Of a stretch of 62,258 nt of DNA, positions 1 to 11,300 are shown piece after piece. Position 1 is the first letter of the stretch. Every line of letters begins with the position of its first letter. The stretch lies in NCBI GenBank assembly GCA_019449635.1, contig JAGRPI010000029.1, forward strand, positions 1-62,258. Direction: 5' to 3'. The stretch comes from Candidatus Ferrigenium bremense (GTDB lineage Bacteria; Pseudomonadota; Gammaproteobacteria; Burkholderiales; Gallionellaceae). The notes under the pieces were generated by a model. The model worked only from the letters and a program-made list of their open reading frames with translations, was not told the origin of the DNA and did no database searches. A program made the position numbers and the translations under genes.

Positions 1-987
1 GACGGCGCTGCCGACACCGGCCTGCGGCAGCTTGCTCAAGTCCGCATACAGCATGTCCATCGAGACGCGCCCCAGGGTTTGCGTCGCTTGCCCGTCCACC
101 AGTACCGGCGTGCCGTTCGGCGCATGGCGAGGATAGCCGTCGGCGTAGCCGCAGGCAACGATGCCGATGCGCATGGCATGTTCGGCGCGGAACAGCGCGC
201 CATAGCCGATCTCGTCACCGGCGCGCAATTCCTGCACGGCGATGATGCGGCTGCGCAGGGTCATCGCCGGTTGCAACCCGAATTGTTGCGCGCCGGGCTG
301 TTCGCTGCTCCCTGGGGCGAATGGCGACGCGCCATACAGCATGAGACCGGGGCGCACCCAGTCACCGTGCGTTTCCGGGTAACGCAACAGCGCGGCGGAA
401 TTCGCCAGCGAGCGCGGCACGCGATAAGACGCGGCAAAATCGTTGAACAGCGCAAGCGGCCCGGCGATGCCGCGCACTTCGTCGGCATTGGCAAAGTGTG
501 TCATCAGCGTGACACTGCGCACCGCGCGATGGCGGCGCAATTGTTCCATCGCCTGCGCCGCCTGCTGCGGCGCAAAACCCAGGCGGTTCATGCCGCTGTT
601 GACCTTGAGCCAGACATCCAGAGCCCCTTTTCCCGATGGCAAACGCCCCGGATAGCCGTCAAGCATGGCAACCTGCCACGCGCTGTGCACCACGCAAGCC
701 AGGTCGTAGCGGGCGACGAGAGCCATATCCCCGGCGTCGAAGGCCCCTTCCAGCAGCAGGATCGTCTGGCGGAAGCCCGCCTCGCGCAGCTCTGCCGCAT
801 CCCGGATGTCCAGCAGCGCAAAACCGTCCGCCGCAGACAAGGCCTCGGCTACCCTGTTCAAACCGTGCCCGTAGCCGTCTGCCTTGATCACCGCCATGAT
901 GCGCGCGGACGGCGCGGCGCGGCGCGCCGCGCGGAGATTATTCTCCAGCGCGCTCGGGTTGATATGGGCTTGTATGGGGCGTGGCAC
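1..987 (-). CDS. alr: Alanine racemase, 3' end beyond window
   Basis: PLP-dependent interconversion of L- and D-alanine in the cytoplasm, supplying D-Ala for peptidoglycan. The frame is open from a GTG at 987 to the window edge (329 codons; the family is about 360, so roughly the last 30 residues are missing). The start MPRPIQAHINPSALENN is followed by the PLP-lysine motif VIKADGYGHG (Lys35). Further on are MNRLGF, the catalytic-tyrosine region EIGYGALF, and a C-terminal segment GRVSMDM. GTG is preferred because AGG lies 9 nt upstream and no ATG fits the conserved N-terminus. It is divergent from lplT with a short shared promoter region. The identification is secure. Confidence 0.95.
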   Translation of the reverse strand, partial: MPRPIQAHINPSALENNLRAARRAAPSARIMAVIKADGYGHGLNRVAEALSAADGFALLDIRDAAELREAGFRQTILLLEGAFDAGDMALVARYDLACVVHSAWQVAMLDGYPGRLPSGKGALDVWLKVNSGMNRLGFAPQQAAQAMEQLRRHRAVRSVTLMTHFANADEVRGIAGPLALFNDFAASYRVPRSLANSAALLRYPETHGDWVRPGLMLYGASPFAPGSSEQPGAQQFGLQPAMTLRSRIIAVQELRAGDEIGYGALFRAEHAMRIGIVACGYADGYPRHAPNGTPVLVDGQATQTLGRVSMDMLYADLSKLPQAGVGSAV

Positions 988-1084
988 GGAAATTACCTGT
1001 CGCAAGGATTTCAACAGGTGCGAATGATAGCAGGGGCCATGCTTTCGTGATATAAAACGGCCTGCCCAAAACAATCCCTGTTGA

Positions 1085-2311
1085 ATGAATCTCGGTTTCT
1101 ACATCATTCTCGCGGCGCAGTTTTTATCCGCGCTCGCCGACAACGCCCTGCTGTTTGCCGCGATCGCCCTGCTCAAGGACTTAAGCTCGCCAGCCTGGCA
1201 TACGCCGGTATTGCAGCAAAGCTTCATCGTCTCGTACATCGTGCTGGCGCCGTTTGTCGGCGCCTTCGCCGACTCGCTGCCCAAAGGGCGCGTGATGTTC
1301 ATCAGCAACATCATCAAGCTGGCCGGCTGCATCGCCATGCTGGCCGGCGTCCATCCGCTGATCGCTTACTGCCTGGTCGGCCTGGGAGCGGCGGCCTACT
1401 CGCCCGCCAAATACGGCATCCTCACCGAATATCTGCCGCCCGGCCAATTGGTCAAGGCAAATAGCTGGATGGAGGGCCTGACCGTTGCCGCCATCGTGCT
1501 CGGCGCGCTGGTGGGCGGCATACTCATCAGCCCGAAAATCATCGCCCCGTTGCTGCAGACGCTGGATATCCCGCTGGTCGGCAGCATCGCGGAGCTGGCC
1601 ATCGCCTTCATCGTGCTGATCTACATTGCCGCCGCGATCTTCAACCTTTACATCCCGCGCGTAGCCATCGACCACAAGCCTCTCAGCCGCAGCCCGGTGT
1701 TCCTGGCCAGGGATTTCTGGCACTGCTTCAAGCTGCTGTGGAAAGACCCGCTCGGCCAGGTTTCGCTGGCGGTCACCACGCTGTTCTGGGGTGCAGGAGC
1801 CACGTTGCGCCTGCTGGTGCTCGGCTGGGCGGCGGTCGCGTTGCATTACGACATCGGCGAGGCCGCCAAGCTCACTGCCTGGGTGGCCATCGGTATCGCC
1901 ATCGGCTCGGTACTGGCGGCGAAATTCATCAAGCTGGAACATTCGGTGAAGGTGCTGCCGGTCGGCATCGCGATGGGTGTTGCCGTGCTGATGATGATTC
2001 CGGTGACCGACAGCACGCTGGCGATCTTGCTGCTGATCGCGATCGGTGCGATGGGCGGCTATTTCGTGGTGCCGATGAACGCGCTGCTGCAACATCGCGG
2101 CCACCTGCTGATGGGCGCGGGGCGCTCGATCGCGGTGCAGAACTTCAACGAGAATCTGAGCATCTTCGCGATGCTGGGATTGTATGCCGTGATGCAGAAA
2201 CTGGATTTCAGCATCTACCTCATCATCACCATATTCGGCCTGTTGCTGTCCGGCATCATGGCCGCGCTGTACAAAAAACACGGGCATGACCAGGACAAGG
2301 GACAAAGATAG
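1085..2311 (+). CDS. lplT: Lysophospholipid transporter LplT (MFS)
   Basis: Inner-membrane MFS carrier that flips lysophospholipids inward for re-acylation. The product has 408 aa, the usual family length, with about 12 hydrophobic segments. The N-terminus MNLGFYIILAAQFLSALADN is typical of LplT, where the Asn-Ala-Leu stretch of TM1 is conserved, and SYIVLAPFVGAFADSLPKGR is the MFS loop 2-3 motif. No acyltransferase (aas) gene follows, so here the transporter stands alone. The ribosome binding site is weak. It is divergent from alr. The family call is strong; the substrate is by homology. Confidence 0.88.
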   Translation: MNLGFYIILAAQFLSALADNALLFAAIALLKDLSSPAWHTPVLQQSFIVSYIVLAPFVGAFADSLPKGRVMFISNIIKLAGCIAMLAGVHPLIAYCLVGLGAAAYSPAKYGILTEYLPPGQLVKANSWMEGLTVAAIVLGALVGGILISPKIIAPLLQTLDIPLVGSIAELAIAFIVLIYIAAAIFNLYIPRVAIDHKPLSRSPVFLARDFWHCFKLLWKDPLGQVSLAVTTLFWGAGATLRLLVLGWAAVALHYDIGEAAKLTAWVAIGIAIGSVLAAKFIKLEHSVKVLPVGIAMGVAVLMMIPVTDSTLAILLLIAIGAMGGYFVVPMNALLQHRGHLLMGAGRSIAVQNFNENLSIFAMLGLYAVMQKLDFSIYLIITIFGLLLSGIMAALYKKHGHDQDKGQR

Positions 2312-2325
2312 GAGCCAAAAGACAC

Positions 2326-2463
2326 AGTTCACCACGAAGAACGCAAAGGTCACGAAGAATTTTCATGCTTGCTCCTCTTCGCGTTCTTCGTTAACCAGAC
2401 ACTTGGTGACCGTTCTCCGGTCGCCAAGTGGAATGGCTAGTAGTTCTATCAGTGCTTCGTGGT
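2326..2463. repeat. Intergenic repeats: cacgaag-type hairpin and half of an 'agtcgaatggctagtag' element
   Basis: A ttcaccacgaagaacgcaaa stretch (from about 2329) faces an inverted cttcgcgttcttcgtt (from about 2379). The same family is at 52015-52155. At 2424-2450 a caagtggaatggctagtagt end matches the element ends at 16584, 32290-32500 and 55120-55220. There is no gene here; it is the convergent gap between lplT and the GGDEF-EAL gene. Confidence 0.7.
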
Positions 2464-5400
2464 TCAATCGTCCTGCAATTCCCCAAGCAACGCTTCAAAC
2501 TCCCCGATCGGCACGGGCTTGCTGAACAGATAGCCCTGATACGCCATGCAGCCGTTTTTTCTGAGGAAGTCCAGTTGCACCCGGTTTTCCACCCCTTCGG
2601 CGATCACGTTCAGACGGAAATTCTGCGCCATGTCGATGATGGTTTTCACCATCACGGCATCGTTCGGATCGGTCGCGATATCGCGCACGAAACTCTGATC
2701 GATCTTGATCTGGTCGAGCGGCAACTGCTTCAGATAGGACAGCGACGAATAGCCCGTGCCGAAATCATCCAGTGACAATTTGACACCGAGCGCTTTCAGC
2801 GCGTGCATCTTGGTCACCACGTCGGCGACATCGCTCAGCACCACACTCTCGGTCAGTTCCAGCTTTAAACGTGCCGGATCGATCTGGTGGGCGCGCAGCG
2901 CTGCAGCGATCACCCCTACAAAGTCGCGCCTCCCGAATTGCTGCGCGCTGACGTTGACCGCCAGCTCCAGGCCGCGCATTTGTTCCTTTTTCTCCCATAC
3001 CGCCAGTTGCCGGCAGGCGGTATCGAGCACCCAGTTGCCGATATCCAGGATCAGCGAACTCTCCTCGGCGATGGGAATGAATTGCGCGGGTGGAACCATG
3101 CCGCGTTTTGGATGGTTCCAGCGTGCCAGTGCCTCCGCACCCAACGGCCGATCCTCGCTGTTTATCTGGATCTGGTAATACAGCTGCAACTCCCGATTGG
3201 GGAGGGCACGGCGCAAGTCGGCCTCCAGTACCGCGCGCATTTCCACCGTATGCTGCATCGCAGGATCGAAGAATCGCACCGCATTCCGCCCGGTATCCTT
3301 GGCTTGGTACATCGCCAGATCGGCGTGCTTGAGCAGTACCTCCACCGATTCCTCATTGCCTCGATACAGGCTTACGCCGATGCTCGGCGAGCTGTGATAC
3401 TCATGACCCTTGAGCCGATAAGGCACCACAGCCAGCGCTACGCGTATCTTCTCGGCAATCAGCGCGACTTTTTGCAAAGCCTCTTCTGCATTCACGGCAA
3501 CTTCCTCGATCAGCATCACAAACTCATCACCGCCCAAACGCGCCACCGTGTCCGTTTCACGCACACAGGACTGGATGCGTCTTGCCACTTCGATCAGCAT
3601 CAGATCGCCATAATCGTGCCCCAGTGTATCGTTGAGCATCTTGAACTTGTCCATATCGAGGAACATCACCGCGCCATAATGTCGGCTGCGCGCCGACAGC
3701 GACAGAGCCAGCCGGAACCGGTCGAGCAGCAAGCGCCGGTTCGGCAGCCTGGTCAGCGCATCATAGAATGCCAGGTTGCGGATCTCCTCCTCGGCCTCTT
3801 TGCGCGCGGTAATGTCACTGAAGATGGCGATAAACTCGGTTATTTGTCCCTGTTCGTTTTTTACGGCGGTAATGGTCAGCCACTTCGGGTAGATCTGCCC
3901 GCTCTTGCGCCGGTCCCAGATTTCGCCGGTCCACGAACCGGCAGCCAGCAACTGTTGCCACATCACCGCATAGAATTCCTTGTCCTCGCGGCCCGACCTG
4001 AGGATGCGCGGGTTCTCGCCCAGTACCTCTTCCTGGCTATAGCCGGTGATCTCGGTAAACGCATGATTGACGCGGATGATGTTCGCATTGGCATCGGTGA
4101 TCATGATGGCTTCATGCGTCTCGAAAGTCGCCGCGGCAACACGCAAGGCATCCTCTGCCAGCTTTTGCTCGGTGATATCCTGCACCGCCCCCACCGAACG
4201 CAGCGGTTTGCCGGACGCATCGAATTCGCTGGTGCCGTGCTCGCGCACCCATTTTATGCGGCCATCCGCCAGCAGCAGGCGGTGCACCACATCGTAAGAC
4301 TGGCGGTCTTGCAGTGATTGCGCATAAGCCCGATTCACCTTGTCGCGATCCTCCAGGTGGATCACGTTCAGGAAATTCTCGTAGGTGGGCGTGAACTGCG
4401 CCGGATCGAGCTCGAATATCCGGTAGATCTCATCCGACCAGCGCAACCCGCCGCTTACCAGATCCAGCTCCCAGCTGCCCAATTGCCCCAGCCGCTGCGC
4501 TTCGTTGAGCATATCCTGCTTGTGCTGCAACTCGAGCTGGGCAAGTCTGCGCTCGGTGATGTCCACCATCACGCCGTCCCAGATACAGTCCCCGTTATCC
4601 AACGGCTCGGGCTGCGACTCGATGCGCAACCACCTCACGACACCCTTGACCAACGTCCTGCCTTCCCACTTGAAGGGTTCAAGTGTTTGCATCGCCTCCT
4701 GGTTCCGCTTGACGAAATCCGCCAGATCATCCGGATGGATGCCCTGGAAAGCGGCAGCGGAATCGGCGTATATGGACTCGGCAGTCACACCGAGCATGGC
4801 GCAGAACCGCGCGCTGACATACTTGAAGAGAAGTTCTCCCGCTGCAGTGGTGTGCACCAGATAGACGCCGATCGGGATATTGGTGGTCAGGCGGTCATAT
4901 TGGTTCCTGCTGTTCTTCAGTTCATTTTCGATGCGCTTGCGCTCGGTGATATCGCGAATGAAAACTGCAAATTGCTGCGTTTCACGCATAAATATCGTGG
5001 AGATTTCAACATCTATTTCATGCCCATCCTTGTGGCGATGGCGGGTCTCGAATTGATCCGATCCCCGTGCAATGATTTTCCTGATATGCGCCTCGACCTC
5101 TTCAGCAGATTGCTCTTTTGCCTCCAGTTGGCCGATATGCATGTGCGCCAGCTCTTCCACTGAATAGCCGGACATATTTGCATAAGCCTGGTTGGCCATT
5201 TGCAGATCACCCGTCACATCGGCCATCCAGAAACCATCGCTGGTGGTGTCAAGCACCCGCTTGTTTATCTTTAACACCTCTTCGGCCAGCTTGCGCTCGG
5301 TGATATCGGTAGTTAACGCGATATATTGAACGGGTTCACCCTGGTCATTCAGGAAGGGAACAATGGTGGTCAACACCCAATACAGCCCCCCATCCTTGGC

Positions 5401-6963
5401 ACGGTTGCAAATCTCGCCATTCCACACCTTGCCTGCCCCGATGGTGTGAAACATATCCTGGAAGAATTCTTTCGGGTGCATGCCAGAATTGAGCATGCGG
5501 TGATTCTGCCCGAGCAATTCCTGCTGCGAATACCCGCTGATCTCGCTGAATTTTTCATTGACGTAGGTGATCGTGCCTTGCACATCTGTCGTTGAGACGA
5601 TAGCGTGCTGATCCAGTGCGAATTTCTGGTAGCGCAATTCCTCAAGCGCCCTCATTGCATGTTTCTGGCTCTCCCGTAGCGACTTTTCCATATGCTCGCG
5701 CTCGATGATTTCTTCCTGCAACTGCTCATTGGTCACATTCAATTCACGGGTGCGCTCCCCGATGCGGTCTTCCAGCGTGCGGTACAGTGTTTGCAGGTTC
5801 CCGGCCATGCGGTTGAACGCACGCCCCAAGGCACTGATTTCATCCGCACCGGATTCGACTACGCGCTTGCTCAAGTCGCCCTGGGCGATCTCGTCGGCAC
5901 TCTGCGCAAAGCCCTTGAGCCGCCTCACCAACTGCCGACCGAAATAGAACGCGGCAAACCCTCCCAGCACGGCCAATGCCAGCAATGTTTCCAGAAGATT
6001 TTCCCGTTGCTGCCGAAGGGGTGCGAATGCCTCGTCGGCATCCATCTTGACCACCATCCCCCAGTGTAATTCCGGCAGGTAGCGCCACGCGGCGACCACC
6101 TGCTTGCCGGCATAGTCGATCTCCACGCCGCTGCCGCGCTGGCCGGACAATGCCTTGCGGATCGGGATGGCCCCCGATCTCAGGTCTATCTTGCGCTGCA
6201 TGGCGGCCTGCGGGTCATGCCTGAGCGGCGAAACGAATACGGCTTCGTCGGCGCCCGTCAGTTTGGCCAACGGGGTTTCGCCGGTCTCTCCCAGCCCGAT
6301 GTTATTCATCGCCAGTTGATAGATAACCTGCGTGTTCAATTGAAAGGCAATGACCCCCAGCAAGGCGCCCTCGCGTATGACCGGGACGCTGATAAATGCG
6401 GCGGATTCGCCGGAAGGCGCGTAATGCTCGAAGTCGGAAATACTGCTTTCGAAGGTCATGCGCGATTCGCGAAACGCCTGGGCCAACGGTGAATCGCGGT
6501 AGGGACCGTCGATCAGATTGGTCGCCAGATCCAGCTCATGCTTATATGTGTAAATGATCTCACCCTGAGGGGTGATCAGGAACACGTCGTAAAACAGCGT
6601 ATCCCCGTTTGCGCCGATATAAGCGGCAAAATTCTTCTCGAACGGCTTTGCCACCCTGCGGTATTCAGCCGAATCGACACGATGGCGTGCATAGCTGCGC
6701 GACAAATCCGGCATAGCCGCTTCCACCAATGTGCCGCGCGCCAATAACTGCGCATCCTGCACCCGCTCGGCCAGGTAAGTCTTGATTTGCAGCGTCTTCC
6801 TGTCCGCTATGCGCGACATCCGGCTCAATATTTCGCTGCGCAACGCCTCTTCGCTCTGCCGCAAACTCAAATAGCCAAACGAGGCCAACGGCAGCAACGC
6901 GACGACGACGAACCAGATCAGAAAGCGCCAGAAGAGCGAAACACCCATCATCCCCCGGCTCAT
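2464..6963 (-). CDS. Cache-HAMP-5xPAS-GGDEF-EAL membrane signalling protein
   Basis: Putative bifunctional c-di-GMP synthase/phosphodiesterase of 1499 aa. TM1 is about 9-30, a periplasmic dCache-like region about 40-320, TM2 about 323-345 and HAMP about 346-395. After a coiled coil come five PAS domains (about 445-555, 565-675, 685-805, 815-935, 940-1055), each closing with DITE-type motifs. GGDEF is intact (1144-1148) with an inhibitory I-site RETD at 1135-1138, and EAL is intact (GAEALARW, 1275-1282) with DDFGTGYSS and IAEGVEN. ATG 6963 overlaps the upstream stop as ATGA, so translation is coupled to the binding-protein gene. A longer frame upstream only overlaps that gene. Both catalytic domains look active; net activity is unknown. 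Confidence 0.92.
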   Translation of the reverse strand: MSRGMMGVSLFWRFLIWFVVVALLPLASFGYLSLRQSEEALRSEILSRMSRIADRKTLQIKTYLAERVQDAQLLARGTLVEAAMPDLSRSYARHRVDSAEYRRVAKPFEKNFAAYIGANGDTLFYDVFLITPQGEIIYTYKHELDLATNLIDGPYRDSPLAQAFRESRMTFESSISDFEHYAPSGESAAFISVPVIREGALLGVIAFQLNTQVIYQLAMNNIGLGETGETPLAKLTGADEAVFVSPLRHDPQAAMQRKIDLRSGAIPIRKALSGQRGSGVEIDYAGKQVVAAWRYLPELHWGMVVKMDADEAFAPLRQQRENLLETLLALAVLGGFAAFYFGRQLVRRLKGFAQSADEIAQGDLSKRVVESGADEISALGRAFNRMAGNLQTLYRTLEDRIGERTRELNVTNEQLQEEIIEREHMEKSLRESQKHAMRALEELRYQKFALDQHAIVSTTDVQGTITYVNEKFSEISGYSQQELLGQNHRMLNSGMHPKEFFQDMFHTIGAGKVWNGEICNRAKDGGLYWVLTTIVPFLNDQGEPVQYIALTTDITERKLAEEVLKINKRVLDTTSDGFWMADVTGDLQMANQAYANMSGYSVEELAHMHIGQLEAKEQSAEEVEAHIRKIIARGSDQFETRHRHKDGHEIDVEISTIFMRETQQFAVFIRDITERKRIENELKNSRNQYDRLTTNIPIGVYLVHTTAAGELLFKYVSARFCAMLGVTAESIYADSAAAFQGIHPDDLADFVKRNQEAMQTLEPFKWEGRTLVKGVVRWLRIESQPEPLDNGDCIWDGVMVDITERRLAQLELQHKQDMLNEAQRLGQLGSWELDLVSGGLRWSDEIYRIFELDPAQFTPTYENFLNVIHLEDRDKVNRAYAQSLQDRQSYDVVHRLLLADGRIKWVREHGTSEFDASGKPLRSVGAVQDITEQKLAEDALRVAAATFETHEAIMITDANANIIRVNHAFTEITGYSQEEVLGENPRILRSGREDKEFYAVMWQQLLAAGSWTGEIWDRRKSGQIYPKWLTITAVKNEQGQITEFIAIFSDITARKEAEEEIRNLAFYDALTRLPNRRLLLDRFRLALSLSARSRHYGAVMFLDMDKFKMLNDTLGHDYGDLMLIEVARRIQSCVRETDTVARLGGDEFVMLIEEVAVNAEEALQKVALIAEKIRVALAVVPYRLKGHEYHSSPSIGVSLYRGNEESVEVLLKHADLAMYQAKDTGRNAVRFFDPAMQHTVEMRAVLEADLRRALPNRELQLYYQIQINSEDRPLGAEALARWNHPKRGMVPPAQFIPIAEESSLILDIGNWVLDTACRQLAVWEKKEQMRGLELAVNVSAQQFGRRDFVGVIAAALRAHQIDPARLKLELTESVVLSDVADVVTKMHALKALGVKLSLDDFGTGYSSLSYLKQLPLDQIKIDQSFVRDIATDPNDAVMVKTIIDMAQNFRLNVIAEGVENRVQLDFLRKNGCMAYQGYLFSKPVPIGEFEALLGELQDD

Positions 6964-8207
6964 GGCTTCGCTCCCGGCAACGCCTGCTGCACGGCCAGCC
7001 ATTCGGCATAACTGCGATAGAACGGAAAGGGTGCGGGATGAACCGGCTGCGCGGATTGCCAGACAATCTCGAACTGCCCGTCGGCGCGCGCTCTGCCGAT
7101 ATACACTTTTTGCCACAGATGCCGGGTATCGTAATCGACCGCCACGATTCCCTGAGGTGCAATCATGGTTTCCTGCGCCAGCGTGGGCTTCAACGATGCC
7201 AGATCGGCAGAGCCTTGGTTGCGAGCCGCATCCACCCACAGCATCACGCCGGTATAGGAGGACACCATCGGATCGTCCAGCACGCGATCCCTGCCGAAGC
7301 GCTGCCTGAAGCGCGCAACGAAGGCCTTGTTCCCGGCGTTATCCAGGCTCTGAAAATAATTCCACGCGGCATAGTGCCCCTTTGTCAGATCCGCGCCCAT
7401 TTCCCCCAATCCGACCTCGGTGATACTGGTGGAGAATACCGGCACTTTGGCCGCGCCGATGCCCGTTTTGCGCAGCGCACGGAAGAAGTGGAGGTTGCTG
7501 TCGCCATTCAGCGTATTCAACACAAAGTCGGGGCGCTGTACGGCAATCTCTTTCGCCACGGCCCTCATATCGCTTGTCCCCAGCGGCAGATAGCGCTCGC
7601 CGAGCAACCGCCCGCCTTGCGCAAGCAATACGTCCTTGATTATCAGATTCGCGGTGCGCGGAAAGATGTAATCCGAACCGACCAGGTAAAAGCGTTTGCC
7701 CTGGTGCCGCAATGCCCATAACGCCATCGGAATGATTTGCTGGCTGGGCGTCGCGCCGGTATAGATGATGTCGGGCGAATGCTCCAGACCTTCATATTGC
7801 AGCGGATAGAACAGCAGATGATGATGCTTTTCGACGACGGTCTTGACCGCCTTGCGGCAAGCCGACGTCCAGCAGCCGAACAACGCCTGGACGCCCTCCC
7901 GGGTGATGAGCTTCTCCGCTTGCTGTGCGCAATATGCGGCATCCGAACGGCAGTCTGCCACGACCATTTCGATCGGCCGTCCGTTCACTCCGCCCGACTG
8001 GTTCGCCTCTTCCATCGCCAGCCGCACCGCATCCACCAGCGGCGACTCGCTCGACGCCATCGTGCCGGTGAGCGAATGCAGCACACCGATTTTTATGTTC
8101 GGCCTGGTACGCCCAGTCTGGCTATACAGCAGCGCACCGGCCAGCAGGGCAACCGCTATCGAGATGGCAACCCGCAGACTGGGTTTGCCGCCAAACAGGT
8201 TTTTCAT
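6960..8207 (-). CDS. Periplasmic urea/amide-type ABC substrate-binding protein, sensor partner
   Basis: Type I periplasmic binding protein (Peripla_BP_5, UrtA/AmiC-like) of 415 aa. An N-terminal hydrophobic segment (about residues 12-28) acts as signal peptide or anchor. The mature start [19 protein letters not shown] is the classic UrtA/AmiC signature, with [12 protein letters not shown] and [20 protein letters not shown] typical of the urea/amide branch. No permease or ATPase gene is nearby. The stop overlaps the start of the Cache-PAS-GGDEF-EAL gene, so I infer it delivers ligand status to that sensor rather than to a transporter. The ligand (urea, short amides or a branched-chain amino acid) cannot be read from sequence. 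Confidence 0.85.
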   Translation of the reverse strand: MKNLFGGKPSLRVAISIAVALLAGALLYSQTGRTRPNIKIGVLHSLTGTMASSESPLVDAVRLAMEEANQSGGVNGRPIEMVVADCRSDAAYCAQQAEKLITREGVQALFGCWTSACRKAVKTVVEKHHHLLFYPLQYEGLEHSPDIIYTGATPSQQIIPMALWALRHQGKRFYLVGSDYIFPRTANLIIKDVLLAQGGRLLGERYLPLGTSDMRAVAKEIAVQRPDFVLNTLNGDSNLHFFRALRKTGIGAAKVPVFSTSITEVGLGEMGADLTKGHYAAWNYFQSLDNAGNKAFVARFRQRFGRDRVLDDPMVSSYTGVMLWVDAARNQGSADLASLKPTLAQETMIAPQGIVAVDYDTRHLWQKVYIGRARADGQFEIVWQSAQPVHPAPFPFYRSYAEWLAVQQALPGAKP

Positions 8208-8224
8208 GAATGACCGGGATGTGC

Positions 8225-8303
8225 ATTGAATATGACCGGCGCGAATTCTAGCATGGCGCGGCGACGCGGCATGGCGCGGCGGCGCGGCATGCCGCGCCTG
8301 CCA
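8225..8303. repeat. Short GC-rich tandem repeat between two signalling genes
   Basis: Repeats of a gcatggcgcggcg-like unit ending in ggcatgccgcgcc, which can fold. It lies upstream of the binding-protein gene and downstream of the next GGDEF-EAL gene. It may act as a transcription barrier, but it has no T-run. Confidence 0.4.
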
Positions 8304-11300
8304 CTACGACAACCCCAATGACTTCTCGAACTCCTCGATCGGTACGGCTTTGCCGAACAGGTAACCCTGGTAGCTTATGCAATCGCGCTGTTTGAGCGAA
8401 ACCAGTTGCGCCTCGGTTTCCACTCCTTCGGCGATCACGCTCAAATTGAAGTCGTTCATGAGACCGATGATATTCTTCACCAGCAGCGCGTCATCGCTGC
8501 CATTGTTAATGGCCTGCACAAAGCCCTTGTCTATCTTGAGCTGATCGATGGGAAGCTGTTTAAGGTAGGACAGTGACGAATAGCGGGTGCCAAAATCGTC
8601 CATCGACAAACTGACACCAAGCGCCTTGAGCGCATGCATTTTTTTCACCGTACCGGCCAGGTCGTCCAGCACCATGCGTTCGGTCAGTTCCAGTTTCAGG
8701 CGTGCAGGATTGACCTGGTGTGCCCTCAGCATGCTCGCCACCTTATCCACAAAATCCGGCATGGCAAACTGCTTGGTGCTGACATTCACGGTCAGCACCA
8801 GATCGCGCGTTTTCGCATTGCCGCCCCACGAGGCGATCTGCCGGCAGGCCGTCTCCAGCACCCAATCATCGATCTCGATGATCAGCGCACTCTCTTCGGC
8901 GATCGGGATGAACTGGTCCGGCATGACCATGCCGCGCTGCGGATGGATCCAGCGCAGCAGCGCCTCCGCCCCCAGGGGGCGATTATCTTCACCTACTTGA
9001 ATCTGGTAATACAAACGCAATTGCTGCTGTTCTATGGCACGGCGCAAATCGCTCACCAGTTCGGTATGCATTGCCACGTTATGTTGCATGACAGCATCGA
9101 AAAAGCGCACCGCATTGCGTCCGGAACTCTTGGCCTGGTACATCGCGATGTCGGCATGCTGAAGCAGCGCCTCCACAGTCTCCTGGTTGCCGCGATACAG
9201 GCTAATGCCGATACTGGGTGAGCTATGGTGCTCGTGTTCTTTAAGCCGGTAGGGGCGCGCCAGAGCTTCGCGGATTTTTTCGGCAACCAGCCCGACCTTG
9301 TGCGAAGCCTCGCCCTGGTCATTGCTGACTTCCTCGATCAGCACCACAAACTCGTCCCCGCCCAGTCTTGCCACGGTATCCATTTCGCGCACGCAGGACT
9401 TGATCCGGGCAGCCACTTCGATCAGCAACATGTCACCATAGTCATGCCCGAGCGCATCATTAAGCATCTTGAACTTGTCCAGATCGATGAACAATATCGC
9501 GCCGTAGTTGTTGTGGCGTGCGGAGACAGGCAAAGCCGCACGGAAGCGGTCAAGGAACAAGCGCCGGTTGGGCAACTTGGTCAGCGCATCGTAAAACGCC
9601 AGGTTGCGAATTTCATCCTCGGTCCGCTTGCGCGCGGTGATGTCGCTGAAGATGGCGACATACTGCGCAGTTTCCTGCCGTTCGTTTTTTACGGCGGTCA
9701 CCGTCATCCATTTCGGATAAATCTGGCCGTTTTTGCGCTTGTCCCAGATCTCGCCAGACCATGTGCCGGAGCGGATCAGGTGTTGCCACATCTCTGCGTA
9801 GAAAGCCTTGTCATGCTGCCCGGAATTCATTATGCGCGGATTCTTGCCCAACACTTCTTCCGGGCTATAACCGGTGATCTCGGTAAACGCATGGTTGACG
9901 CGGATGATGTTCGCCTCGGCATCGGTGATCATGATGGCTTCATGCGTCTCGAAGGCCGCCGCTGCAATGCGCAGCGACTCATCGGCCTCCTTGCGCCCGG
10001 TGATGTCGCGGCTTGAGGCATAAATAAAGCTCTGCCCTTCCAATTCCGCGCCGGAGGCGCTGATCTCGGCAGTGATCAGTGTGCCGTCCTTGCGGCGGTA
10101 CACGGTCTCGAACATGGCGCTCTTGCCGACCAGTTCCCTGAATTTCTGCCGCAACTCATCAACCGGCCATTGCACATCCCATTCGGCCACGTTAAGGCCG
10201 GATACCTCTTTCTGGGTATAGCCCAGCATGCGGCAGAAAGCCTCATTGGCCACCAGCAGGTTGCCCTGCATGTCCATCACATGGATGCCATCCATGGAGG
10301 TCAGCATCAATGCCTGGTTACGCCGCAACAGCAACTCGGTTTCCCGCTGGGTTCGTTCCAGTTCGATGGTGCGTTCCTTCACCCGCTCTTCGAGGTGCAC
10401 CGACAGGTCATGCAGGTGTGCCTCATTCTCACGGGACACTTTGAGTAACGCGCCGAATCCTTCGGCCATTTCGTTGAAACTGTCGCCCACCTGGCCGAGT
10501 TCATCGCGTGAGCCGAGATCGACCCGCTCGCCCAGGTCGCCGGAGGCAAAGGCATGTGCCGAGTGTGCGATCGAGCGGATATTGATGATGATGGATCGGC
10601 CGGTGCCAATCGAGAAATAGGCCACCACCAGAAACAGCAAAGAGGCGATGCCGACGCTGAAGAGCAGCGTCTTTTCCGCCCGTGCGATACGCGCCCTGAG
10701 GAGGGTTTCAGCCATCGGCAGCAACGCCCCATGCAGTTGCGCATAACTCCTGTCGATCGCCGCAGCGGGCATCCCGAAAAAATCCCCGGGAAGTGTGGCA
10801 AAACGGCCGGTGAGAATGTCCGATGTCACAAGACCGGCAATCTGCTGCGCCGAATCGGCGATGTCCCCGGATATAGCCAAGATCAAATCCTGCAATGCCG
10901 GGTTGTAACGGCCGGTCTTGTCGAGGTTGGTTCTGAGTATCCCAAGCGCATCATCGAGCCCGCCGAGCAGGATATTCAATTCGACTTTCTGCTGCGCAGT
11001 GATCTGCTTGCCGGCCAGGATGGCGGTACCGTATGCGCGCAACTGCCCAAGATGCTCAAGCGCATGCGGCAGGTTGTTGACGATGGTGTCGATCAGGTAG
11101 TACGTGTCGAGCTCGGGATCCAGAATCAGCGCGTATTCATCGGCAATCATGCCCTCGAATGACTGTATCCGGTCGATCAGACGGGTATGCACGGCAAAGT
11201 TCTCGTCCGCCGTCCAATCAAGCCCTTCCTTGCGCAGGCGCTCCCAGCCCGTCCTGATGTGCTGCAAGCTCTCTCTCGAAGTATTGCCGGGAAACGGCTT

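Noticed and set aside
1181-2353. A 390-codon minus-strand frame opposite lplT
   Set aside because: Gln/His/Asp-rich shadow of a clear MFS gene.
6964-7239. N-terminal extension of the Cache-PAS-GGDEF-EAL protein
   Set aside because: It lies fully inside the binding-protein gene in another frame; ATG 6963 starts with a membrane helix.
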